From Medicago truncatula (taxonomy: Eukaryota; Streptophyta; Magnoliopsida; Fabales; Fabaceae): a stretch of 64,000 nt of DNA. The first letter of the stretch is position 1; the number at the start of each line of letters is the position of its first letter. Positions 33,397 through 44,600 of this stretch are shown here, piece after piece. The DNA lies in the NCBI RefSeq assembly GCF_003473485.1, contig NC_053048.1, positions 39,180,755 to 39,244,754 on the forward strand, written 5' to 3'. Under the pieces are notes generated by a model. That model was not told where the DNA came from and searched no databases. It was given only the letters and a program-made list of their open reading frames with translations. A program made the position numbers and the translations under genes.

Positions 33397-34212
33397 TGTT
33401 TGGTTCAGCTTCTTCTTAGTCCAGAAGCAATTTTAGAGCTTCAGAATTTAAAAAAGCAATTTCTTATATGTTTGGTTCAACTTTACAAAAGCAATTCTCT
33501 TCTCCAAAAGCAATTTTGGTTGAAGCTACAATTTCTAACTTTTGAGTTAACTAGAATCAATTCTCCAATAAATTTTATATTTTGATTATTACAACCCATT
33601 ATTTTTCTTTACTGTCCTTTATCAATTATCCTTCTTTTTAGTTTGTATTTAATTTGATGAACCAAATTTAATAAAAAATTTAACGAACCAAATTATCCCC
33701 AAAAATTATTTATGTTCAAATGTTATCAAATTTTGGATTTTTCTCTACGGTTTTTCCATTCAGATTTACTATATTTATCATTTTTGACAACCAGCTCTAT
33801 TATTATTTAACTTAAATATATTTTATCAAAAAATATAAAACACATAGAACAAATATTTTGTAAAAAAAAATTAGTTTAATGATCGTATTTATTATTTTTT
33901 AAATTAATCTATAGAAAAATTATTTATTTAAATTAACTAATATATCTACATTAATATTAATTTTTTTGAAGGAATCTACATTAATATTAATCTACACATA
34001 CATTCAACCATGTCTATTTATTTGTATTTAACCATGTCCATTTTAGTAATTATACATTCAAAAGCAATTTTGATCAAAACTATTTAAACAACATTCATTA
34101 TGTTTAATCAATTTTACATTATTGTATCGAAACATAAATCAATTCTCTCAAAAATCAATTATGTTATAATCAATTCTATCAGAATCAATTCTATTCAAAG
34201 CTGAACCAAACA
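33397..34212. repeat. 816-bp non-coding element with TGTTTGGTTCAGCTT inverted ends
   Basis: The left end TGTTTGGTTCAGCTT and right end AAGCTGAACCAAACA are perfect inverted repeats of 15 bp. Inside, GAAGCAATTTT and TCAATTCT words recur in both orientations. No target duplication or coding region was found. It is probably a MITE. Confidence 0.75.
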
Positions 34213-34879
34213 CACATGCAATCGATATCGTAATATTCTTGACAAACTTTGTCATATTCTATTGAAACTTTAATCTTGTCTATTGTTCTTTTCTCTTTTG
34301 TTATGAATGAAAACCATTCAACGGGGTTGCAAATAAGACGGTTGTCTTAGGTCTCAAATATTTTCAGGTGTCATACTTATTATTCTTTTAATTTAATTAG
34401 TATTAATTTTTTTAGTCCACATATATAGTATACATTTCATTCACCGACCTTTGCTTACTAATTTTTCTTCCCGAAGATAATTTTTCTTTGTAATTAACCA
34501 ACTTCTATGACTAAAGTCTAAGTTATACTATGTAAAGGGTTGTGCTTCAGGGATTATGACAGCTATGTGCAGAAGTCTTTTTTGTGATGTGGGGTGTTTG
34601 GTTAAGTTATAGGTTTGTACCTCCCTCTGATGTGATTTCTATTTAGGTTAATGTTTCTTTGTTGTGTTGTTGTAATCTTTGTTTGGTTTAATGTTAATGT
34701 TAATGTTCTTTTTCTGTTGTCACTTTACAAGTTGTTCACTTCTTATCATCACACAAAAAAGTAATGCCGCTGATGTGGATGCTGATTTTTCCTTATGACA
34801 AATAACTTGATCGATTATAAACTTGAAATATGGTGTTCACTTATTGGTTATTTTGAACTTCTACTATAGTATGCACTTA
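34213..34879. other. Intergenic, no gene seen
   Basis: AT-rich sequence. It may include the undefined left part of the Helitron candidate that ends at 35627. Confidence 0.4.
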
Positions 34880-35627
34880 TTGGTTATGCTATAGGTTATT
34901 GTCATTCTAAACTTCAGCCATAGTCTTCACTTATTGATAATGCTATAACTTATTGACATCTTAAGAACTATGATTGCTCAGCTGGCCTATCCTATTAAAT
35001 GTCATGATAATAATCTGCTAAAGAAGGAAATTGGGACAAAAAACATGGTGATAATTATATTGCATTGACGTTGACCAATTTTTTTTTTGTGGTGTTTTGC
35101 AATTTTGGTTAATCTAGAGTCTCTTCTGTGAATATAAAGTATATATTTTTTTTCAACATTTGTTCAAATCATAAGATATAGCTAAGTAACTTCAGCTGCA
35201 TGTGAAATGTCATGGTAGTGATCTCATAAATAAAAAAGGAGATTGGACCAAATCACATGTTGGTAATCAAATTGCATTGAGGTTCACTTTTTTTTTATTG
35301 GTTTTTTTAGTTTACCTAGACTCTTTTATGTTAATGCACATTATAGTCCTTTTTATTTTTGCTATTTGTTGAAATCGTAAGTTATAATTTATAGCCAAGT
35401 AACTTCAGCTGCATGTAATCTTCATCATATAATCTCTTCTGCTATACAAATTATAGCTCTGTTTGGTTTGGATTTTGGCTATGCCAACCAGTATTACAAG
35501 CCTCATTTATGTAGACATTCTACATGTCAATCAATGGACAATGTTTTACATGGAGAATATTATGTCTCTAACTACGTTCTTTTTTATTTTTAATAGACAC
35601 GTGCGATAGCACGGGTCAAACGTCTAG
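34880..35627 (+). mobile_element. Candidate non-autonomous Helitron (3' part)
   Basis: The right end has the Helitron layout: an imperfect stem GACACGTGC-GATA-GCACGGGTC (35596-35617), six bases, then CTAG followed by T (35624-35628). Upstream are tandem copies of a roughly 210-bp unit, each with TGTCATG, AAGGA(G/A)ATTGG and ATTGCATTGA(C/G)GTT words (about 34970-35076 and 35182-35290, with a partial copy near 35395). This is common in non-autonomous Helitrons. The 5' TC end was not located, and no RepHel coding sequence is present. Confidence 0.6.
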
Positions 35628-35628
35628 T

Positions 35629-36315
35629 ACACAAAAAAGTACTATTAACCTAATATCATAGTCAATCCTTGGGTGTTATATGTTAATATGGGTACGTACT
35701 ACGTACCACACATTGGACGTGGCAATGTAGTTGCCACTTTTTGCTAAAGAGATGTAGACATGGTAAAGCTATAGCATACGTAAAGCGATAATGGCTATAG
35801 AAATTAAGCCATTAAGGTGTGGAGGGAAAGGAGACTTCAGATTTGGAAGTAACTAAGGAAGCATCAAAAATTTTCTTCAGGATACAAAAGTACACTAACA
35901 CTGTCATCATGCTTCGTTTTCGCACGAGTTGCATGAGGTGAGGATCAAGGTAGAGGCTGTAGCACCTTTTGCGTTGCAGCCAAGCCAAAGACACCAAAGC
36001 GTAGAGAAGCATTTCATTATCATTTTATGGAAAAAAATATAATCAACTTATTTGGTCTCCTAATTTTAAAAAGAGAAATGCCTTACCAAAAAAAGAGAAA
36101 TTATATATTTATACGACCATTGTGATAACTTTTTAGACTACACTCTATTTCATACTCGTGTTATTTTCTTATTCTATTGAGAAATAATATTTGAACAACC
36201 ATTTTGTGACAATTTATAATATTTGAACAACCACTTTGTTACAACTTTTATGATAATTTTCTCTTTGATACTAACATTGTGTTTTTACTTTCTCTTTCTA
36301 TTGTTTTGATTTTTG

Positions 36316-36352
<37 letters not shown>

Positions 36353-38101
36353 ATATTTTGGTTGTTTCACGAGTTATCACAAAAATTAGTTGTTCAAATA
36401 ACATTCCTCTATTTTATTTCTTCCATTTTTCTCTTTCTATTGTTTTTGAGAAATAAAAATAGAGACAAAGAAAATTTTCATAAAAATTGTCGTAAATGGT
36501 TGTAAAAATATCCTACTCTTTTTAAAATGTTTGATGTTTTCTTCATCTGTATGACAATTTAATTTCAGTATATGACAAATGAAACGTTTATGTGACGACT
36601 TAACATATGTTTGGTTTAGTGGTGGCTTTAACCATTTACATGGTGGGTTTTCACGTTTTCTAAGAATTTAGGTATTTGAACATCTCATTACACGGTGATT
36701 ATTTATATTCAACAATAGTACAATACTTTGTATTTTATATATTATTTTGTAATATTTTTTTATACAATTATAAATTTGATGAACCAAAAATCAATTCAAT
36801 CTAAATTGCAATTAATTAAATCAAATTGGAACTAATTTATTTGTTAAAAAAATTGGAACTAATTTAATTTGTGTCATCCAATCGAGCTAAAAGAAAGAAC
36901 ACGTGATATGAAGAATTTTTGCTTTAAAACTGATTCATAAAAATATTACAAATATCTTATCCGAAAGTATAAATCTTAACTATACATAAAGATGATACAT
37001 GATTTTAAACTGCTCGTTAATCCTCATTTTTATTTTTGGAAGGGATTTTATCTTTATATCATATCATTCATTTTTATTATGTTATCTTTTGAATAATATT
37101 ATGGAAAAAATACAATAACCACCCTTGAAGTATATGTAAATGTAACTAACACCCCCTCTATTTTTATAATAAGCCAAGACATCCCTTGTCATTAAGCTCC
37201 TTCTACTGCCGTTTAAAGGAATGAAAGCACCGTTTTTTCTTTGTGATTTCAAATGTTCTGCATTACTATGATTCATAAAATCCCATGACCCCATCTAATC
37301 TCCAACAAAATACATGATATCAAAGTCTTAAAACCATTTTAACAATTCAAAATTGTTAAACCATAATCACACTCACGTTACCAACTATTAAAAATAGAAA
37401 CACACCGAAAAGTAAGGGAAAAAATTTAAAAATTTGTCGTGAATAGTTAAACTACTAACTTACATCATAAAGCTTCAAACCGTCATCTGAAAGGCCATGA
37501 AAAGAGAGGAGTTGTATCATAGTAATTCATAATCACAAGATAAAAGAAAAATAAATCAAATAAAACTGGAAATAAAAGTGGAATCAAAGTAGATAAATAG
37601 GGTAGAAACAACCGCGCCACCATAGTATCTCACAACGCCTCCACAGTTTCCCTCTCGCAACACCACTGTATGAATGACCGACATCGCTACAACATGAATG
37701 TATAGTTTCCGTAGGCCTGAATTACTTCAAACTTCAAAATTCAGTGATTAATCACGGGTCACATTACAAGGGATAGGTTGAGAGGTGACAAGATGTTAGT
37801 TGTCAATTCTAAACGGAGAAAGTAACGGTGGGAAAAGCAAGGGAAGTTCGAAAAGTCCTTATTAGTGGACTATTGGGGTCCATTTAAGAAGTCCTTATTA
37901 GTGGACTACCATTGTATACGGTGTTACAAAAGTCATTATTCACACAAAAAGCAAAGGAAGTTTATGATGAATAAAAAATTAGAGGGGATGTTTGTTGCAT
38001 TTACATATATCACTAGGAAGCTTATTGTAATTTTCCCTAATATTATTGAAATCTTCAATTAACAAAAATAGTTAAATCACTTTGTAATAGGAATAACTTC
38101 C
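35629..38101. other. Intergenic, no supported gene
   Basis: AT-rich sequence with a (TA)n run at about 36313-36350. A 66-codon minus-strand frame (35812-36012) and a 70-codon minus-strand frame (37082-37294) have no recognisable domain. A GTCCTTATTAGTGGACTA word occurs twice near 37855-37905. Confidence 0.5.
36313..36350. repeat. (TA)n microsatellite
   Basis: A run of about 18 TA units in intergenic AT-rich sequence. Confidence 0.9.
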
Positions 38102-38762
38102 ACCACAGTTAGAGCTGTCAAAAATGGGCCGGCCCATTGACCCATATTTTTGAACCGGACCGGGCCTAAAAAACTAACAAAAAAATGCACTCGGATTTTT
38201 TCAGCCCAAGCCCATTTGGGCCATACAAAAGTTGGGTCGGGCGGGGCTGGCCCACTGGGCTTTGGGCCGGCCCATTAGCCCATATTTCATTTTATTTTTG
38301 TTAAAAACAACATATTTTTTAAAAAAATTATCAACTAATTTAAAATTTATTAACAAAAAAATATTTAAATAAATAAACTTAATAAATATGGATGAATTTA
38401 GCTTACAGTTTTATAATTTTAAAGTTTATAAATTATTAATTTGATTTAATCGAAAGAATAATCTAGAGTTTAATTATTATTCAATGTTAATGTAAAAATT
38501 ACTTATATTTTTATGTCCATCCAATCATATTTTAGCAAAAAAATAATGGTGAGTAACTAATACATAAGAAAATATATAAAAAAAAGTGAATAAATTTTAA
38601 AAATAAAACATAAACGGGCCAGGCCCGGATGGCCCATGGCCCACCCGGGCCGGACTCTAGAATTCACGGTCCAATAGTAAACAGGCCGGGCTGGCCCATT
38701 ACTATAATCGGGCCCGAGTCGGGCTGGGCGGGGCCGATCCATTTGACACCTCTAACCATAGT
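38102..38762. repeat. hAT-like MITE with GC-rich arms and 8-bp duplication
   Basis: A 645-bp element (38110-38754) with ends TAGAGCTGTCAAAAATGGGC and GATCCATTTGACACCTCTA. The arms are rich in GGGCC/GGCCC, while the core is AT-rich. The flanks ACCACAGT (38102-38109) and ACCATAGT (38755-38762) differ at one base, consistent with an aged 8-bp duplication. It is non-coding. Confidence 0.82.
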
Positions 38763-38794
38763 TAAAACAATATAAGTTCTTTCAACAAAAACAA

Positions 38795-39412
38795 GTTTCA
38801 GATAATCTGATATGGCATGCTCAGGTGCCATTGAAGGTCTCCATCCTAGCTTGGCGTTTGCTTTGTGACAGGTTGCCGACAAAAATTAATTTATTAAATC
38901 GTGGCATTATATCTGCCGCAGACACCTATTATTTGACAAGTTGTGGACAACTTGAAAGTGCTCAACATCTATTTATTCATTGCAAAAATTTTAGCATAAT
39001 TTGGCAGAAATTTCGATTTTAGATTGGTGTTACAGGTGTAGATCATCACAGCCTTCGTGCACATTTTGTTCGTTTACTAATTATTTGGGTGGCACAAGGG
39101 TATGTCGATCATTTTTACAGTTACTATGATTGCTTTGTGTTTGGTTAGCGTGGAATGAGCGTAATAATAAACTTTTTAATAATTCTCACACTCCCAATAC
39201 GGAGTTTATATATAAGGTTAAGTTTCATTCATACTGGTGGTTGAAGGCTAATAATGCCGTTTTGTTTTTGGTTGTCAGCGGTGGTGGTTGCACCCGTTAA
39301 CTTGTTTGTGTATTTGCTTGTGAGAAACTCTGTGTTTTGAGCGTCTAGTGCTAGAGAGGCGTCTCTGGTAATGTGAATATAAATTCTATTTTTGATTTTT
39401 CAAAAAAAAAGA
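38795..39412 (+). mobile_element. LINE C-terminal remnant (zf-RVT domain)
   Basis: One frame (to a stop at 39020) reads VPLKVSILAWRLLCDRLPTK, then SCGQLESAQHLFIHC. This is the zinc-binding reverse-transcriptase-associated domain (zf-RVT) of plant LINEs. Further pieces in shifted frames (YKVKFHSYWWLKA) match the C-terminus at 51264-52490. An A-rich tail is at about 39403-39412. Several stops and frameshifts make it dead. Confidence 0.8.
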
Positions 39413-39442
39413 ATATAAGTTAAAATATTTATTTAATCATGA

Positions 39443-39959
39443 TATATTCTTGGGTTAAATATGTTTCTAGTCCCTATAAATATACCAACTTTTCGTTTTA
39501 GTCCCTTTAAAATTTTCCTTCAACTTTTAGTCCCTATTAAATTTTCAATCACTACTTTTAGTCTCTATTTTTAAATTAATTTTAGTATTTTTTAATGAAA
39601 TTGTGCAGAAATGTGTAGAATATTGTAAAAGTATTCCCAAAAAAAAATTAGATTTTTTTAACAAAACATAAATTTAATATGAATTTTTAACCATCAAAAA
39701 TATAAAAATTCATATTAAATTTATATTTTGTTAAAAAATTCTAAATTTTTTTAGGAGAGATTCTTATAATATTATGAATTTTCCTGCAAATTTTATTCAA
39801 AAATGTGAATTCTACATATGAGTTTATTTTAAAAGAGGGACCAAAAGTGAAGATGGAAAATTTTTGGAGGACTAAAAATTGAAGAAATTTTTTAGAGGAA
39901 CTAAAATGAAAAGTTAGTATATTTATAAGGACCAAAAACATATTTAACTCTATATTCTT
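39443..39959. repeat. MULE-like MITE, copy 2, with 9-bp target duplication
   Basis: A 499-bp element (39452-39950) beginning GGGTTAAATATGTTTCTAGT and ending CAAAAACATATTTAACTC. The 9-bp repeat TATATTCTT flanks it exactly (39443-39451, 39951-39959). It is nearly the same length as copy 1 at 19186-19682 and alignable throughout. It sits about 100-200 bp upstream of the apparent NFRKB-like leader. Confidence 0.93.
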
Positions 39960-41637
39960 TTTTGAGAGGAATTATATATATTCTTAATTTTTTTTTAAAC
40001 ATACAGTTAAACGTAATAAAAAACAGAGACAATTAGTGTCCGGATAAATACGAAAGTACAATTATGGACAGCTAGCCCTAAGAAGCGTGGAGCTGAGCCG
40101 AGAGCAAGTTCGCGCGAAGGAATCATCTAGTTCCGAAAATAACGGTTCAGAGAGCAAGCCACATACTCTCACTCTCAAATTCAATTGCGGCAGTGTTTCT
40201 TTCTTCCATAATCCCTAAATCACCCTTCATTCTCGCTCTTAGGTTATCGTTTTCCTCTTTCCCTCTCACCACCGCCCACAATTTCACCGGTAATTATTTA
40301 TTTCTCTCTTTTTTTTTTTTTTTTTTTTTTTAGTATTTGTCTTTAGGGTTTCTTTATTCCATTGTTAAATTTGATTTCATCATAATTTTTATTTGAAAAC
40401 CTGTCAATGCGATGAGTTTTGTTATGTTTCCAATGTTTTTCTTCGTATTGGGAGTAGGATTATTTTGTTTAGAGTTAAATTAGTATACTCTGTTAGTGTA
40501 GAATTAATTTACACAACCATGTATCTAATAATAAGTTGGGACGTGACAACTCATGTGTTTTTGTATTTTTTTTTTTTTATTTGGAAGAGATGAAATAGTG
40601 TGGATGGTATGGCGATTTAAAAATTATAATTTGAATATTTGAATTGCATGATGTAGTTGAGAGGAAGAACAAACTCCCAATGGCAAGGGTTTTCTATAGG
40701 GGATGGCTTCATGCTTTAAATTGGATTTTCACACTTCATTCTCAGCCATTGTGGAATTTATGCTCCAGCATACTGTGGTTTTAGTGATTATGAGTTGCAT
40801 TGTAGTTTTATTATGGTTAAATTTATCTATTAGGGCTGTTGATTTATTTTGGTTAACTTCCTCTGCATACTTCTGCTCATGTTTGTTATTTCAATATGAC
40901 ATGTGGGTATTGCGGGAACTTGCAAAGTTTCTTTGCAAGAACAACAATGTCAATAAGACAATAATAGCCAAGTCCAATTTCTGTAGAACGAAGTATTTTT
41001 TGAAAAATGAAAATGTAGGTGACCTAATAGGCTACTATAGTTGAATCACTTCACTTGATATGTTTCTCATAGCAACTTTTTACAGTAACTTTTGTGAATG
41101 CTGAGTTCCAAGTTCAGTGCAGTTTGCTCTGGAATGGAATCACATTTTATGTTTGATTCACATAATAAGCATGTAAACCAAATATGTCATCATAAATATA
41201 ACTAGCGAAGATAAATAAGGTACAACATAGTATTGCAAACTTTAATCATTGTGGCCACAATTTTCCATTAAGCAGTTCTTATTCTGTAGAGTAGAGGTAA
41301 GAATGGAATGAAAACTTTGCACCAAACATGGTCTATATTGTTATTCCTTAACCTTGGCTTCTATGGTGAATTGGTTTTGTTGAAACATAGATTTGGCTTA
41401 GTTGAATCCTTTCATAGGAAGTAACTTACTAAGTGAAATTGCATATTTTTTTTAGAGATCTTGTTTGGACATATATTGAGGCACGGACTTGAAAATCATC
41501 TTGTAATTGAATCTCTTTGCTTTTGGTGCTTGTTAGGTTGCTTACTGATGAAAGCTGTTCATTAACAGTGAACAGCCTGGTGTTTTTCTTCATACTTGTG
41601 TAGTGTTCTGCTCAATAATATTTCACCTTATATGCTA
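39960..41637 (+). promoter_or_regulatory. Promoter, 5' UTR and leader intron of the NFRKB-like gene
   Basis: Sequence from about 40070 to 40289 becomes GC-richer with TCT/CCT-rich leader features. It ends at a donor (CACCG|GTAATT, 40289/40290) followed by a long T tract. A matching acceptor (TTGTGTAG) at about 41603 puts the ATG at 41638 in the second exon. The 1.3 kb leader intron contains an unrelated 113-codon open frame (40703-41044) with hydrophobic residues but no recognisable domain. Confidence 0.6.
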
Positions 41638-44600
41638 ATGGCTGCTGATCAAAGAAGAAAGCAATTAAATGGTGCAAGCCTTGTTAGTTATGGTTCTCCA
41701 GAACAAAATAGGACTAAGAGAAAGAATTTTGGACCGCCAGTGCAAAGTGATTTAAACATGAAATCTCACATTTCTGTTGAATGGGATGCGAATCACCAAA
41801 GGGTTGTTGCCAAGCGGGAACAAATTGGCATCAGTTGGAGACAAACGAGACCATTTGCCAGATTTGATCACAATGGACATGAAGTCTTGGCAGATGTGCT
41901 TGCCATGCCTGAAGAAATTTTTGGCCTGGATAGTTTAAGTGAAGTGCTTTCCTATGAGGTAACAATCATGTTGTGTTATTTTCAACTATTTGCAGCTAAA
42001 AAAAATTACAGTTTTTGTCCAAGAGTATTTCTAAATTGTCTTTTGTGAAACTTTTGGCAGGTTTGGAACACACAGCTTTCAGACGATGAGAGAAATTTTC
42101 TTAAGCAGTTTCTTCCTGGTGACTTGGAGCCAAATCAAGTTGTCCAGGAATTACTTTCTGGAGATGAACTTCACTTTGGAAACCCTTTCTTAAAATGGTA
42201 AGATGTCTTTCTTTATATGTTCTCTGTATAGACATTGTCTGCTGTATTTCGCATGTGTGGTTGATCTGATTGCATAGTCCATGCATGCATAAAGAAATAT
42301 ATGCTAGACTAGATGTGATCATTTCTTTGTTTGAATGACTGATGAAGACTATTATTTGTTGATGTAATGTGATAACTGGATTTACTATCTTTCTGGGTTG
42401 ACTTAACCAGATATGCCAACTGGTTAAAGGCCCGGTTTGTTGGATTTTGTGAAATTTGATCTAGTTTTAATCATATACTTTAATATTATTGGTCCAGATC
42501 TTTTTGGCCAACAGTTTGGGTTACCTTTTTTTCTCAGTTTTCTTAATGTTTTTGTTTCTTTTTATTTTCTAGGTCAGATTTATGCCCCCCAGGGTTTTTT
42601 TGCCACTTCTTTTTATTAATAACATTTGTTTGTGGTTTGTCAGTTTGAGTTAGTAGCACCGCTGGCTTCTGCTTAAAAAAATGTAGTTTTTTTAGTTTTT
42701 TTGTATTTCCAAAATTTTGTAACTTTAGGAGACTCAATTTTATTTTCATTGTATTTACTTTTCCTTCTTCATAGGTATATAGATTATATTTGGGTTAAAT
42801 ATGTTTTTGGTTGCTGTAAATTTGCGAATCATTGTTTTGGTCCTATATATATTTTTTTTAATATTTACCATTCCAAAATGTCAAATAACTATTTTTTTTG
42901 TTCTCATCGTCATGTGATATATGTTAAATACTTTTATGTTTTTATGGAAAGTCACGCGGTCATCGTAGGTGACACCTAATAATGTCCATTGTGCCTTGTT
43001 AGCATGTGACTCCACTAAATTTTTTTCATGAGCTCTAAAATGAATGTTAGGTAGTGAAAAACAATATTTCAGATTTTAGAAGGATGAAAACTATAGGAAA
43101 AACTTAACCAAGACTAAAACCAAATTTTGCCTATTTTACAAGAACCAAAAACAGTAATTTACTGATTTCAGATTTTGGAGGCATGAAAATCAAATGAAAT
43201 GTTTTACAAGGATCTAAACCAAAATTATCTCATTTTCTATGGACTAAACACATAGTTAACCTTTATATTTTTTGTTTTATGTTTTTTATGATCATTTCTG
43301 AGTTGTACATCAACAATAGTGTTGTTACACATGGTTCCAGCTCTAGAGTGAATTCATTGAACTATACATATTCTCAACTCTAGGTATCCAACTTGGCTAG
43401 ACTACATTGATTTTCATAGAATGAGTCTACTACATAATGGTTATTTTCCCTCAGACATGCCTAAAATGACAGTGGTTCTGTATATTTAGATTTACCCAAA
43501 TGCAACACTTTGGTCTGGTTTTGTTTTGTCACCATCCTATTCTCAATATTCAATAAAATTGTTCCTTTCCTTCAACTGTTTCTATCAATTTCTCAATTCT
43601 CTTCAGTGGGTTCCTAATGTTATGGCATATCATCTTTCAATTGTGTAAAATTCCTGTAATCTCAGCAAATTAATAATACAAAATGAAAAAAGAACTTAAG
43701 TTTGCAGGTCATTCATTAAAATATTCACTTTTTTTTAGACTTTAGAGCCACAAATGAATGGTAATATGCATTTGCAGGGGTGCTTCACTTTGTTCGGGCG
43801 ATCTTCATCCAGATATGATTGTTTACCATGAGAAACATCTAAAATCTGATAGAAGAGCATACTTCTCACAATTACGTAAATATCATAAGGAGTAAGTCAT
43901 GCACAGTTATTTTACTGTGGATTCGAATCTTGTTTCTTTTGGCATGGTACTTAATATATTGTCATTTTTCATTTGGCAGTATGATTGGATTTTTAATTAA
44001 GCTGAAGGAGAGGTGGGAGACCTGCAAAAATTCAGAAAAGGAAATTCTACCAAAGATTCTGAGGTTTGACATTTGGAAAACTGACTATATATTGCAATTT
44101 GCACACACCACTGACCACACTCTTTCGAACAGAAGTATTGAGTAATGACAGGTTTATTCCATAATTTTATGACAAGGACATGTGCTTTCAATACTTATGT
44201 ACTTACATAGATGGTTTTCCATGATTGAAAGAAATAATTTGGGGTGTTGCATTGTTTCAAATCTGAGATGATAAACACCTGAAAATCTATTCAAGATGTA
44301 TCTGAGGAAATAGAAACAACCACTCTAGTTTTTATTTAGCTAATGCCTACATTGGTAGATAAAAGGGTGTGTAGTGTGCATTTACCTATTTAGTATCTGT
44401 GTTGTTTTTTTAAAATAATAAGCTTTTTGCTTTGTGCAGGTCAAAGAATGATATAAAGAAAAGAAAACGGTCAAACTTGGATGAATTCAGAGATGATGAT
44501 CATGATGGGAATGTTACAGTGACGTCCAAGTCATATTCCTGGGATGAAGAGGAGAAAGCATACAGTGACATCCAAATTTCCTCAATGGGACAAGGCAATG

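Noticed and set aside
34500..34530. TCTAAGTTATACTATG as the Helitron 5' end
   Set aside because: It resembles Helitron starts, but the preceding base is G, not the A expected from insertion at AT, so I left the 5' end open.
40703..41044. 113-codon frame with hydrophobic segments
   Set aside because: It lies inside the leader intron of the NFRKB-like gene, has no recognisable domain, and AT-rich introns often give such frames.
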